DNA from: VXPQ01 sp965223485
Lineage (GTDB): Bacteria; Bacteroidota; Rhodothermia; Rhodothermales; VXPQ01
DNA length: 64,000 nucleotides
Direction of reading: 5' to 3'
NCBI GenBank assembly: GCA_965223485.1
Contig: OZ244993.1
Span: 1,302,001-1,366,000 of the forward strand
How positions within the stretch are numbered: the stretch's first letter is position 1; each line of letters begins with the position of its first letter. Position numbers and translations under genes: made by a program. Shown here one piece after another: positions 1 through 8,760 of this stretch. Below the pieces are notes generated by a model that was not told the origin of the DNA, did not search any database, and worked only from the letters and a program-made list of their open reading frames with translations.

Positions 1-1016
1 GCATTCCCCTCGAATTTCAGCCGCGTCGTATGCGGATCGTGGCAATCGGCGCACACGACGCCCTCCGCGTACATTTGGCTTTGCAGGAAAGAGCCGTACA
101 CATACACCTCATCGCGTATCTGCCCATCGGCAAAGTACAGTTCCTCTTCGAGCAGTTCGGGCTCGTAGTGGTCCAGGAAGACGTTGCCCGCGATATGATT
201 CGGGTAGACGATCCGGCGCCGGGAATGGCAGGGTGCACACGTCTCCACCTGCTGGTGCGGCGCCGAAAGGGTCGCCGTGAGGCCGGAAGAGGCGGAATCG
301 CAGGTTCCGGATTGCGCCTTTTGCGCATGGGCTTCACCGGGCCCGTGGCATGTCTCGCAGCTCACGTCGATTTCCGAAAAGGAGGTCTCGTAGGCGCCGG
401 CGGCCAGGTTGAAGTTGCGTTGCAGGTTGGTGGAGTGGCAATCCGCGCACATGTAATTCCAGTTCATGCCGTCGCCGGTCCAGTGGAGCCAGTCCGGAGG
501 GGTGATGCATTCCTCTTCTGCGAGAGAGAACCACCGTTCGCCCTGCGTATCCCAGGCGACCGTGAATGCCTGCAAGCGCCCGTTTTCCAGCGGGATGAGA
601 TATTGCTGGAGAGGTTCGTAGCCGAAGGTGTAGGCGACCGGGTAGGTTTGCATGGTTCCGTCGGTCCCCTGCGTGTGGATAAAGAAGCCGTCGCCTTCCC
701 GGAAAAAGCGCGTTTCGACGCCGCAGTGACGGAAAACGGCGTCGTCGAAGTCGCCGAGTACGGTTTCCGGGCGGGCCTCTTCCATGGCCCGGTCGTGATC
801 CGATCCTTTCCACGCAAGGGCAGCCTCCGCATGGCACCCGGAACAGACTTCGCGGCCCACGTACGCCGGGGCGGAAGCGGTGCGGGATGCATGTTCCGGG
901 CCGCACCCGGATCCGGTCAGACCGACCCATCCCGCCAGTCCTGCGGCGGCCAGCAGGCGCAGGAGCGGAACGCACCGGTCGGATCGCAGGGCGGGCGTAT
1001 GTCGGGACAGGAGCAC
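1..1016 (-). CDS. Multiheme c-type cytochrome lipoprotein (partial, runs off left edge)
   Basis: Reading the minus strand from about 1016 gives an uninterrupted frame with five CxxCH heme-binding motifs: CSGCH (near 831-845), CADCH (435-449), CETCH (345-359), CAPCH (225-239) and CADCH (39-53). The N-terminus has an Arg-rich start, a hydrophobic run and a lipobox-like LTGSGC near 903-920, so a lipid-anchored periplasmic protein is inferred. The heme spacing resembles the cytochrome c554-like N-terminal domains found in large multiheme/TPR proteins; the rest lies outside the window. The start is uncertain: a GTG at 1014-1016 is the most sensible, but the frame stays open further upstream. Electron transfer is inferred from the heme motifs; the redox partner is unknown. 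Confidence 0.85.
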   Translation of the reverse strand, partial: MLLSRHTPALRSDRCVPLLRLLAAAGLAGWVGLTGSGCGPEHASRTASAPAYVGREVCSGCHAEAALAWKGSDHDRAMEEARPETVLGDFDDAVFRHCGVETRFFREGDGFFIHTQGTDGTMQTYPVAYTFGYEPLQQYLIPLENGRLQAFTVAWDTQGERWFSLAEEECITPPDWLHWTGDGMNWNYMCADCHSTNLQRNFNLAAGAYETSFSEIDVSCETCHGPGEAHAQKAQSGTCDSASSGLTATLSAPHQQVETCAPCHSRRRIVYPNHIAGNVFLDHYEPELLEEELYFADGQIRDEVYVYGSFLQSQMYAEGVVCADCHDPHTTRLKFEGN

Positions 1017-1222
1017 GGACCGGGACGAGGATGTGGAAAGCAGGAGCGGATTTTCGGACGATGCAGGCCCTTCCGGGATGCGCTGCGGAAGGTGCAGTAT
1101 ACTATCTGCCGGGTTTTCGTGTCGAGCGAATGCCAAAAAGCACGCCGCTCCGCCGACCCGCCATTCGAACGGATCAAAAGATTTTATGTTGTATCCTGTG
1201 CCCGGACCATGCGCTGTTCCTC

Positions 1223-1251
1223 TTGACACTGTCCGCCGGAAAACTTATTTG
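1223..1251 (+). promoter_or_regulatory. Possible sigma70-like promoter of the sulfatase gene
   Basis: TTGACA at 1223-1228 is followed after about 16-18 bases by an AT-rich TTATTTG stretch at 1245-1251, about 40 bases before the sulfatase ATG. The -35 match is perfect and the -10 match is weak. Assignment is by sequence only. Confidence 0.3.
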
Positions 1252-1289
1252 TAACCATTCCTTTCGATTCCCTGACATTCCACAAAACC

Positions 1290-2747
1290 ATGCGTCTTTT
1301 CGTCCACGCTTTTCTTGTTCTCGTTCTTGCGTTCGCCGGCGCGTTGTCTGTCCGGGCACAGTCCGGCGACGCTCCCCGGAACGTTGTGTTTATCCTGAGC
1401 GACGACCACCGGTACGATTTCATGGGGTTCCATGAGCGGTCCCCCGAGTTCCTCGAAACCCCGAACATGGATCGCATGGCCCGGGAAGGGGTGCATCTGC
1501 GGAATGCATTCGTGACCACGGCGTTGTGCTCGCCGAGCCGCGCCTCGATTCTTACCGGCCGGTATGCGCATAACCACGGCGTGGTGGATAATCAGCGGCT
1601 GGTGCCGGAGGGCACTACGTTTTTCCCGGAATTGCTCAAGGAATCAGGCTACGAGACTGCCTTCGTAGGGAAATGGCACATGGGTTCTTCCACCGACGCG
1701 CCTCGTCCGGGCTTCGATTACTGGGTAAGTTTCCGGGGGCAGGGCGTCTATATGAATCCCGAACTGAACGTCAACGGGTCACGCAGTCCGCACCTCGGCC
1801 ACACGTCGGACCTGCTCACGGATTACGCCCTCCGGTGGCTGGATAACCGGGATGCGGACCGTCCGTTCTTCCTGTACCTTTCGCACAAGGCGGTTCATGC
1901 CGAGTTCATTCCCCCGGAGCGGCATGCGGGCCGGTATGCGGACACGCCGCTGGAGTACCCCGTCACTATGGCGAATACGGAGCAGAACTATCTCTCCAAA
2001 CCCCGGTGGGTCAAGGAGCAGCGCTATAGCTGGCACGGCGTCGATCACATGTACCACGGCGATCTTGTGTACGACCAGTTTTACCGGCGCTATGCGGAGA
2101 CCTTGCTGAGCATCGACGACAGCATCGGGCGCGTACTGGATTACCTGGAAGAACATGGCCTCGCGGACGAAACGCTGGTGGTGTACATGGGGGATAACGG
2201 GTTCCTGTTCGGCGAGCATGGGCTGATCGACAAGCGGAACGCCTATGAGGAATCCATGCGCGTACCGATGCTCGCGTATGCGCCGGGACACATTGCGCCG
2301 GGCAGTGTGCTCGACCAGATGATTCTGAACATAGATGTTGCCCCCACTTTCCTGACGCTGGCAGGCGTGGAGACGCCCGCGAGGATGGACGGACGTTCGT
2401 TCCTGCCGCTTCTTTCCGGTGCGTCCATTCCCGACTGGCGGACCGAATTCGCATACGAATACTTCTGGGAGTTTCCCTTTCCCCATACGCCCACGGTGTA
2501 TGCGCTCCGCGGCGACCGGTACAAGTACATGTTCTACCACGGGGTCTGGGATATGAACGAGCTCTACGATCTCGAACTGGACCCGTTCGAGCAGCACAAT
2601 CTCATCAACAGCCCGGATCATCAGGGGCGTATCCTCGAAATGCAAGCCCGGCTTTTCGAAACGCTGGAAGCCGACGATGCGGTGGATGTGCAGTTCCGCC
2701 GTCCGGGGCGATTTCAGGCCGGCGAACGCCTTCTGGATGCGGAATAG
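1290..2747 (+). CDS. Secreted S1-family sulfatase (arylsulfatase-like)
   Basis: 485 residues with an N-terminal signal peptide ending at VRAQS. A type I formylglycine sulfatase: the CSPSR motif places the cysteine converted to formylglycine at residue 80, followed by ILTGR. Asp38-Asp39 (SDDH) and the later GDNG motif supply metal ligands. It should hydrolyse sulfate esters in the periplasm or outside the cell. The length and layout resemble bacterial arylsulfatase/heparan- or GlcNAc-6-sulfatase relatives; the substrate cannot be read from sequence. It needs a formylglycine-generating enzyme, not seen in the window. No carbohydrate-degradation neighbours are present; recG follows after about 80 bases. 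Confidence 0.93.
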   Translation: MRLFVHAFLVLVLAFAGALSVRAQSGDAPRNVVFILSDDHRYDFMGFHERSPEFLETPNMDRMAREGVHLRNAFVTTALCSPSRASILTGRYAHNHGVVDNQRLVPEGTTFFPELLKESGYETAFVGKWHMGSSTDAPRPGFDYWVSFRGQGVYMNPELNVNGSRSPHLGHTSDLLTDYALRWLDNRDADRPFFLYLSHKAVHAEFIPPERHAGRYADTPLEYPVTMANTEQNYLSKPRWVKEQRYSWHGVDHMYHGDLVYDQFYRRYAETLLSIDDSIGRVLDYLEEHGLADETLVVYMGDNGFLFGEHGLIDKRNAYEESMRVPMLAYAPGHIAPGSVLDQMILNIDVAPTFLTLAGVETPARMDGRSFLPLLSGASIPDWRTEFAYEYFWEFPFPHTPTVYALRGDRYKYMFYHGVWDMNELYDLELDPFEQHNLINSPDHQGRILEMQARLFETLEADDAVDVQFRRPGRFQAGERLLDAE

Positions 2748-2828
2748 CGGAGCGCGTTCGTATACGGATGGATTGCCGCCGGTTATATTACAAGGGGCAA
2801 GGAATCTCCCGAACCAATTCCCGCCGCC

Positions 2829-4928
2829 ATGTCGATAAGCTTTCTGGAGCAGGACGTGCAGCACGTGCAGGGGATCAAGGGCCGCCGCGTGGATGTGCTG
2901 GCGGATGCGGGCGTGCGGACGGTCCGCGACCTGCTGCACTACTATCCGCGGCGCTACCTTGACCGGTCTTCCATCGTCCCGATTCGCGCGTTGCGCGGCG
3001 ACATGTCCTCGGTTACAGTAGTGGGCGAGGTTATTCTTGCGGATACGGTGAGGGGACGAACCGGACAGCGGTTCGAGCTGATCGCACAGGACGAGGGCGG
3101 CCAGGTCATGAAATGCGTCTGGTTCAAGGGCGCACAGTGGATACGGGGACGCTTTTCCAAGGGCGACCGGGTTGCGTTTCACGGAAAGCCCCAGCGCTAT
3201 GGCGGCATGTTTTCGATGGCGCACCCGGATTTCGACAAGCTGGATGTGGAGGGCGAAGCGCTTGAGACCGGGCGTATCATTGCATTGTATCCCGGCGGCG
3301 CGGCGCTGGCTGGCGTAGGACTGAACAGTCGTACATTCCGGCGTATCCTCCACGATTCCTTTAAGGAGCACGAGGGGGCGCTTCCGGAATCGCTTCCCTC
3401 CGATATCTGCGAGGCAGCGCAGTTGATGGACGGCCCTTCTGCGCTTCGCGCCATCCATTTTCCGGAAGACCGGGACGAACTCGAAGCGGCGCAACGCCGG
3501 CTGAAGTTCGAGGAACTCTTTTCCGTGCAGATCATGCTGGCGCAGTTGCGCCGCCGCCGGATCGTGCACGCGGGTCCCCGGTTCGAGGCGCCGGGAGCGC
3601 ATATGAGGCAGTTCCTCCAGGATGGACTTCCCTTCGAATTGACCGGAGCGCAGCGGTCCGCGTTGAAGGACATTGCGCGGGATATGCGGAGCGGCAAGCA
3701 GATGCGCCGCCTTTTGCAAGGCGATGTAGGGAGCGGCAAGACTGTTGTAGCCGTTGCGGCGATGCTGCATGCGCTGGATAGCGGCTACCAGAGCGCGTTC
3801 ATGGCGCCTACGGAAATTCTGGCGGAGCAGCATTACGCCAATTTGCGCAAGTACCTCGACCCGCTGGGCGTACGGATACGGCTGCTTGTCGGGGGATTGC
3901 CCAAGGCGGAACGCGAACAGATTCTTGCGGATATCGCGGAAGGGCAGGCAAGCATTGCTGTCGGCACCCATGCGCTCATCCAGGAGGATGTAGCGTTCCG
4001 GCGGCTGGGTCTGGCGATCGTCGACGAACAACACCGGTTCGGAGTCATGCAGCGCGCCCGCATGTTCGAAATGGGTACGCGCCCGCACATGCTGCTCATG
4101 ACCGCCACGCCGATCCCGCGCTCGCTCGCGATGACGCTCTACGGCGATCTCGATGTATCGATCATGAACGAACTGCCGGCGGGAAGGCGCCCTGTGCGCA
4201 CGGCGCTGCGCTACGACAAAAGCCGGGAACAGGTGTATGACTTCGTACGCGGCGAGATCGAAAAGGGAAGGCAATGCTACATCGTGTATCCGTTGGTGGA
4301 AGAGTCCGAAAAAATGGACCTCAAGGATGCCGAATCCGGGCATGCGAAGCTGAAGAAGATATTTGCTCCGTACAAGGTGGGGTTGATCCACGGACGGATG
4401 CCGCGGGGGGCCAAAGAGGACACCATGACCCTGTTTCACCGGGACGATTTGAAGGTGCTCGTCGCTACGACGGTGATCGAGGTGGGGGTGGACGTGTCGA
4501 ACGCCACCATTATGATCGTCGAGCATGCCGAACGGTTCGGGTTGAGCCAGTTGCACCAGTTGCGGGGCCGGGTCGGACGGGGCGGGGAGCAGAGTTACTG
4601 CATTCTGATGGCGGACTACAAGTGTACGCATGAAGCCCGCGAGCGCTTGCAGGTGATGGTGGACACGAACGATGGCTTCCGGATCAGCGAAGCCGATCTG
4701 AAGATTCGCGGGGCCGGCGATTTCTTCGGCACCAGGCAGAGCGGCCTGCCGGAATTGAAGATCGCCGAGTTGCCGGGGGATGTGGAACTCCTCACGCAGG
4801 CTCGCGACTTGGCCTTCGGACTGGTTACCCGGGATCCCGACCTGACGGCATCCGGGCACGCGGCGCTGCGGGAACACCTCCACACCGTGTACGGGGACCG
4901 GGGTATGGGGCTTTCCCGTGTCGGTTGA
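2829..4928 (+). CDS. recG: ATP-dependent DNA helicase RecG
   Basis: 699 residues, close to the usual RecG length. The N-terminal wedge/OB-fold region (about 1-200) is followed by superfamily 2 helicase motifs: Walker A GDVGSGKT near 298-305, DEQHRFG as the DEQH box, TATPIPR (motif III), VGVDV and the QLRGRVGRG motif VI. RecG remodels stalled replication forks and branch-migrates recombination intermediates in the cytoplasm. The ATG at 2829 fits the family's N-terminus. It runs towards the convergent DUF2480 gene, only 18 bases away. Confidence 0.97.
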   Translation: MSISFLEQDVQHVQGIKGRRVDVLADAGVRTVRDLLHYYPRRYLDRSSIVPIRALRGDMSSVTVVGEVILADTVRGRTGQRFELIAQDEGGQVMKCVWFKGAQWIRGRFSKGDRVAFHGKPQRYGGMFSMAHPDFDKLDVEGEALETGRIIALYPGGAALAGVGLNSRTFRRILHDSFKEHEGALPESLPSDICEAAQLMDGPSALRAIHFPEDRDELEAAQRRLKFEELFSVQIMLAQLRRRRIVHAGPRFEAPGAHMRQFLQDGLPFELTGAQRSALKDIARDMRSGKQMRRLLQGDVGSGKTVVAVAAMLHALDSGYQSAFMAPTEILAEQHYANLRKYLDPLGVRIRLLVGGLPKAEREQILADIAEGQASIAVGTHALIQEDVAFRRLGLAIVDEQHRFGVMQRARMFEMGTRPHMLLMTATPIPRSLAMTLYGDLDVSIMNELPAGRRPVRTALRYDKSREQVYDFVRGEIEKGRQCYIVYPLVEESEKMDLKDAESGHAKLKKIFAPYKVGLIHGRMPRGAKEDTMTLFHRDDLKVLVATTVIEVGVDVSNATIMIVEHAERFGLSQLHQLRGRVGRGGEQSYCILMADYKCTHEARERLQVMVDTNDGFRISEADLKIRGAGDFFGTRQSGLPELKIAELPGDVELLTQARDLAFGLVTRDPDLTASGHAALREHLHTVYGDRGMGLSRVG

Positions 4929-4946
4929 GTGCAGGGGCCGGTTCGG

Positions 4947-5543
4947 CTACGGGGCGCGTCCGATATTGCCCGGAAGCGGGCGTACGGCGCTCACCTTTTT
5001 GGCGGCGGGCGCCGGTTTGGATAGGTCTCGGGGTTTTCTCCACAGCGGGACGGACGAACACGGCTCGCCGTACATCAACTTCGCGGCCACCTGCTGCAAT
5101 TTTGTCGTGGCCAGCAGGTAGGCGGCAGGAGGCACGACGCCGCTGCCGCATCCTTTGACGACGACGGGCTTTCCTTCGTAGCGAGACCAGTCTGCGGATT
5201 CGAGTGCACGCGCGAAATGATCCCGGATCAGGTCTTCCGCCCGTCCCAGGGCTACGGAGCGGGCGACGGCTTCCAGTTTCGACGCCGCGAGCATCCATGC
5301 CCAGGTAGGAATGATCGCATCCGCCGAGCAGAAAACCGCCACGTGATGGCCTGCGTACTGCGCCCAGTCGTGCGTTTTCATCCCGGTGCGGAAGTCCTTT
5401 TCGCGCAGGATCATTTCCTGGAACAGGAACGGGGCAATATCGAATTTCGTGACGGGCCGGTTATCCCACAGGTCTTCCAGATTGAACACGACAAGGTCGC
5501 TCTGGGCCACGCGGTTTGTGATTTGATCCGTAATCGGTTCCAT
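4947..5543 (-). CDS. DUF2480 family protein
   Basis: 198 residues. Recognised from the conserved order of motifs in this Bacteroidota family: a start with VFNLED, the core HDW-x-QY, the CSADAI-PTWA stretch, VVKGC and the ending MYGEPCSSVP. The function of DUF2480 is not established. The gene lies 40 bases downstream of a cysteine desulfurase gene on the same strand, so the two are probably co-transcribed; a link to iron-sulfur or sulfur metabolism is inference from this context. No signal peptide or membrane segment is visible. Confidence 0.85.
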   Translation of the reverse strand: MEPITDQITNRVAQSDLVVFNLEDLWDNRPVTKFDIAPFLFQEMILREKDFRTGMKTHDWAQYAGHHVAVFCSADAIIPTWAWMLAASKLEAVARSVALGRAEDLIRDHFARALESADWSRYEGKPVVVKGCGSGVVPPAAYLLATTKLQQVAAKLMYGEPCSSVPLWRKPRDLSKPAPAAKKVSAVRPLPGNIGRAP

Positions 5544-5583
5544 GCGGAAAAGGACAGGACGTGTGTTCTCAGGCGCGAGGGCG

Positions 5584-6744
5584 TCAGGCGGAGATCACCG
5601 CCGTTTGTTTCGCGGACCGGACGGTCTGTCCGATCTGTGCAGCGGTGCGGTCCACTTCGTCCTCGGTGGTGAATCGCCCGAGGCTGAGACGCAGCGTGGA
5701 CAGGGCTTGTTCGCTCGACAGACCCATGGCCCGGAGCACATGGCTCGGCTCGCCGCTGCCGCTGGAACAGGCGCTGCCGGCGGAAAAGGCAAGGTTGCGG
5801 CACGCCGTCATCATATGAGCTCCCCCGATGCCTTCGAATCGGATGCTGGACGTTTGCGGCAGGCGCGGGACATGCTGCGGGACATTCAGGTGCGCACCGG
5901 GAAGTTGCAGCAGGTGACTCTCCAGGCGGTCCTGCAAGTGCTCCATACGCTCCCTGAAGTCTTCCATTTCCCGGCAAGCGATCTCGGCGGCTTCTCCCAT
6001 GCCCACGATGCCCGGCACGTTCAGCGTCCCCGAACGGCGTCCGTTTTCGTGGCCGCCCCCGTCCAGGAGTGGTGCGATGCGCACCCGGGGATCGCGCCGG
6101 CGCACACACAATGCGCCGACACCCTTCGGCCCGTAGAACTTGTGCGCCGAGCAGACGAACAGATCCGCCAGTCCGGCCTGGACAGGTACCTTGCCCACGG
6201 CCTGGGTGGCGTCCGTCATAAAAAGAACGCCCCGGGAGCGGGCCATTTTCGATACGCTTTCTACGGGCTGGATCGTGCCCGCCTCGTTGTTTGCCCACAT
6301 CACGGAAACGAGAATCGTGTCGTCGCGGAGGGCGGTCTCCAGTGCATCGAGATCGAGCTGTCCATGCGCATCCACGGGCAGGTAGGTGACCTCGTATCCT
6401 TTTCGCTCCAGCGCGCGGTGTGCATTGAGCACCGCCCGGTGTTCGGTCTGTACCGTAACGAGGTGTCGTCCTTTGGACTGGTACATCTCCGCCACTCCCT
6501 TGATGGCCGCATTTGCTCCCTCGGTGGCCCCGGAGGTGAACACGATCTCCCCCGGCTCTGCGCCGAGGGCGGCCGCCATTTGTTCGCGGGCCTGCTCGCA
6601 GGCTTCCTCCGCAGCCCAGCCGAGGGGATGCCCCTTGCTGGAAGGGTTGCCGTATTGCCCGCAAAACCAGGGCAGCATGGCATGCAGGACGCGTTCGTCC
6701 ACCGGGGTGGACGCATTGTAATCAAGGTAGACGATTCCCTTCAT
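5584..6744 (-). CDS. Cysteine desulfurase (IscS/NifS family)
   Basis: 386 residues from ATG 6742-6744 (MKGIVYLD); the open frame continues upstream to 6972, but that extension crosses the start of the divergent AAA gene and has no family similarity. A PLP enzyme that takes sulfur from cysteine for Fe-S clusters and thio-cofactors. Visible are the NPSS motif, SGATEG, TEHRAV with the cofactor-stacking His102, Asp178 in MTDATQ, the PLP lysine Lys202 in SAHKFYGPKG, and the active-site Cys326 in SAGSACSSGSGEPSHVL. The long loop around the cysteine is of the IscS/NifS (group I) type, not SufS. DUF2480 follows as probable operon partner. Confidence 0.93.
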   Translation of the reverse strand: MKGIVYLDYNASTPVDERVLHAMLPWFCGQYGNPSSKGHPLGWAAEEACEQAREQMAAALGAEPGEIVFTSGATEGANAAIKGVAEMYQSKGRHLVTVQTEHRAVLNAHRALERKGYEVTYLPVDAHGQLDLDALETALRDDTILVSVMWANNEAGTIQPVESVSKMARSRGVLFMTDATQAVGKVPVQAGLADLFVCSAHKFYGPKGVGALCVRRRDPRVRIAPLLDGGGHENGRRSGTLNVPGIVGMGEAAEIACREMEDFRERMEHLQDRLESHLLQLPGAHLNVPQHVPRLPQTSSIRFEGIGGAHMMTACRNLAFSAGSACSSGSGEPSHVLRAMGLSSEQALSTLRLSLGRFTTEDEVDRTAAQIGQTVRSAKQTAVISA

Positions 6745-6964
6745 GACCGTGATGGGCGGGTCGCCGGTCGCAGACGGGGCGATTACCGCATGGGTAGTTG
6801 ATGTGGGGTCGAACAGAACAATGTTCTCTAACGCATAAAGCAGAGGATATATCCCTTGCCGAGATGGGGTTTTTGGGGTGGGAAGCGCGAAATTTCTTCT
6901 TATACTATATCTGCCGGATCGCGTGCAGGATGCGACAGTGTGAAACCGGAAGCACAGGGATGCC

Positions 6965-8230
6965 ATGCTCAAGCGTGTTCACATCGAAGGCTACAAATCT
7001 CTTCTCGATGTCGAGGCGCATATCGAGCCTCTTACCGTGCTGTTCGGCCCGAATGCTGCCGGAAAAAGCAATGTGCTCGATGCGTTGCAACTGCTCTCCA
7101 AGCTCGGCACGAGCAAAACGTTGAAGGATGCCTTTGATTCGCCGTATAGGGGTAAGCCCCTCGAATCGTTCACGATGCAGGAAGGTGGGCTCAAGGAGTT
7201 GGTTGCCCGGGAGCACCTGACTTTTTCCTTCGAAGCCGATCTGCGGCTTTCGGATGCTGTCGTGCACGCTGTCAATCAGGAGATACGGGACATGCGTCGT
7301 CCGAGCCGCGCCGTATCAACCCCCAAAAACGGCAAGGAGCGGCTTCCGCAAGTGCACGAACTCGACCTGCGTTACCGCATCGAAGTCGAAATGCTGCCCA
7401 GGTCCGGCATTCTGCGCGTGGCGGACGAATCTCTGGCCGCCCTGAACAGCAAGGGGAAGCCCACGGGTAAACGCAAGCCGTTTTTCGGACGAGAGGATGA
7501 AAAGATATATCTGCGGCTTGAGGGACAGGCGCATCCCACCTATTACGACCGGTATCTGGATCGCAGCATTCTGTCCATGCCCCATTACCTGCCGTATTAT
7601 CCCCATGTCGCGGCGGCGCGGCGCGAACTGGAAAGCTGGCGATTTTTCTACTTTGAGCCGCGCGAGCGCATGCGTGCGACCACCCATGTCAGGGAAGTGT
7701 CTCATATCGGCCCGATGGGTGAAGAGCTGGCAACTTTTCTGAATACGCTCAAGGCCACTGATCCGCCCCGGTTCCAAGGCATAGAGAAAGCGCTGCACAC
7801 GCTCATGCCGGAGATCGATGGGATCGAGGTGAATGTGAACGACTTCGGCGAGGCCGAACTGCACTTGAGAGAGGGCGATGTGGTCATTCCTGCTCGTGTG
7901 CTCTCGGATGGTACGCTTCGGATGCTCGGGTTGCTGGCCCTGACCGGGGCACGAGAAGCACCTGGCCTTGTGGGGTTCGAAGAGCCGGAAAATGGCGTGC
8001 ATCCGCGTCGGATCCAATTCATTGCGGACCTGCTGAAAACGCAGCAAACCCTGCAGCAGACCCAGTACATTATCACCACCCATTCGCCGCTCTTGTCCGA
8101 TTTGCTCCCGGACGATTCCTTGTTTGCGGTGTGTCGAAGCGGTGGAGCCACCCGGGTTGATCCTTTCTCGACATGGGGAACACTGGGACGGGGAAGGGAC
8201 ATTGATCGGGTTCTCTCGGACGAACAATAA
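6965..8230 (+). CDS. AAA family ATPase, RecF/SMC-like (AAA_21 type)
   Basis: 421 residues. Walker A is GPNAAGKSN near residues 29-37 after the typical MLKRVHIEGYKSL start; the Walker B/signature region is FEEPENGVHP, followed by ITTHSPLL (switch histidine). The middle insert is long and family-specific. Such ATPases often act with a TOPRIM nuclease or a DUF4276/DUF4435-type partner in anti-phage modules, but no partner gene follows: the reading frame stops and a 352-bp direct repeat begins about 108 bases later. The C-terminus looks shorter than I expect for this family, so loss of a partner and tail is possible. Function unknown. Confidence 0.85.
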   Translation: MLKRVHIEGYKSLLDVEAHIEPLTVLFGPNAAGKSNVLDALQLLSKLGTSKTLKDAFDSPYRGKPLESFTMQEGGLKELVAREHLTFSFEADLRLSDAVVHAVNQEIRDMRRPSRAVSTPKNGKERLPQVHELDLRYRIEVEMLPRSGILRVADESLAALNSKGKPTGKRKPFFGREDEKIYLRLEGQAHPTYYDRYLDRSILSMPHYLPYYPHVAAARRELESWRFFYFEPRERMRATTHVREVSHIGPMGEELATFLNTLKATDPPRFQGIEKALHTLMPEIDGIEVNVNDFGEAELHLREGDVVIPARVLSDGTLRMLGLLALTGAREAPGLVGFEEPENGVHPRRIQFIADLLKTQQTLQQTQYIITTHSPLLSDLLPDDSLFAVCRSGGATRVDPFSTWGTLGRGRDIDRVLSDEQ

Positions 8231-8338
8231 GGCCATTCGCCGGGCACACTCCATTTCCCTGACCGTGCATCGGCGGAATCCACCCCCATCCCGATTATTC
8301 CTTCCGAACCGCTTCCCGGAGCTCGTTTCGGTGGTCGT

Positions 8339-8690
8339 TAAAGCAATCCCGATTCTGCAACGACTTGGCCCGAATGATACCGAATGACCGGTCTGCCCGG
8401 AAGTTCACAATAGAATCACGCATATAGCCTATAATATCACAGTTAGGTCACATAAGTGCCTTGAAAATATATTGATACGTTGATAATTTGCTATTGCTAT
8501 GAAGACGTAATTCACAAGATGGGTGCAGCCTGCATATCCGACACGCCCGAAGCAAGAAAAACCGAACGGATGGAAGATGCACCGGAGACCTCAAAGGGTA
8601 GCTATAGCTACCGGCGCCAACCCTTGGCCTAAGCCCGGCCCCCGGTCATCGAACCGGCGAGAGAGAGTATAGGCTGCAAGAACCTCATTT
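8339..8690 (+). repeat. 352-bp direct repeat, copy 1 (leader of the giant gene)
   Basis: Almost identical to 19188-19539 (offset 10,849 bases, no gaps, about four mismatches seen by eye). It is AT-rich in its middle, contains TTGAAA-17-TAATTT, and then a GC-rich segment with a 16-base perfect palindrome at 8597-8612 and several complementary arms: 8522-8527 with 8578-8583, 8536-8540 with 8567-8571, 8592-8598 with 8621-8627, 8642-8646 with 8653-8657. It ends 70 bases before the ATG of the giant Ig-like gene. No ORF of note lies inside. The likeliest reading is a duplicated promoter plus structured 5' leader. Confidence 0.95.
8461..8489 (+). promoter_or_regulatory. Predicted sigma70-like promoter inside repeat copy 1
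   Basis: TTGAAA at 8461-8466 and TAATTT at 8484-8489 are separated by exactly 17 bases in a locally AT-rich stretch. Transcription from here would give a leader of roughly 260 bases before the giant gene. The arrangement is preserved in the second copy. Confidence 0.45.
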
Positions 8691-8760
8691 GTATATATAT
8701 ATAATAAAGGGCGATTTGAGCCCGGGTTTTGTCGGTCGCTGCGGCGCCCTGCCTGATTGC

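Noticed and set aside
1779..4883. 1034-residue minus-strand open frame
   Set aside because: It lies opposite the sulfatase and RecG genes, both of which show clear family motifs; its own translation is His/Arg-rich without recognisable domains. High-GC antisense shadow.
5584..6972. Longer cysteine desulfurase start at 6972
   Set aside because: The extra 76 residues overlap the start of the divergent AAA gene and do not resemble the family; MKGIVYLDYNA is the normal N-terminus.
8339..8690. Repeat as a known riboswitch (c-di-GMP, SAM or glycine type)
   Set aside because: Short matches such as GGCCTAA or GGCGCCAA were tempting, but the conserved core of none of these classes is present in the right order.
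8339..8690. Repeat as an insertion sequence
   Set aside because: Too short, no terminal inverted repeats and no transposase frame; no target duplication seen at its borders.
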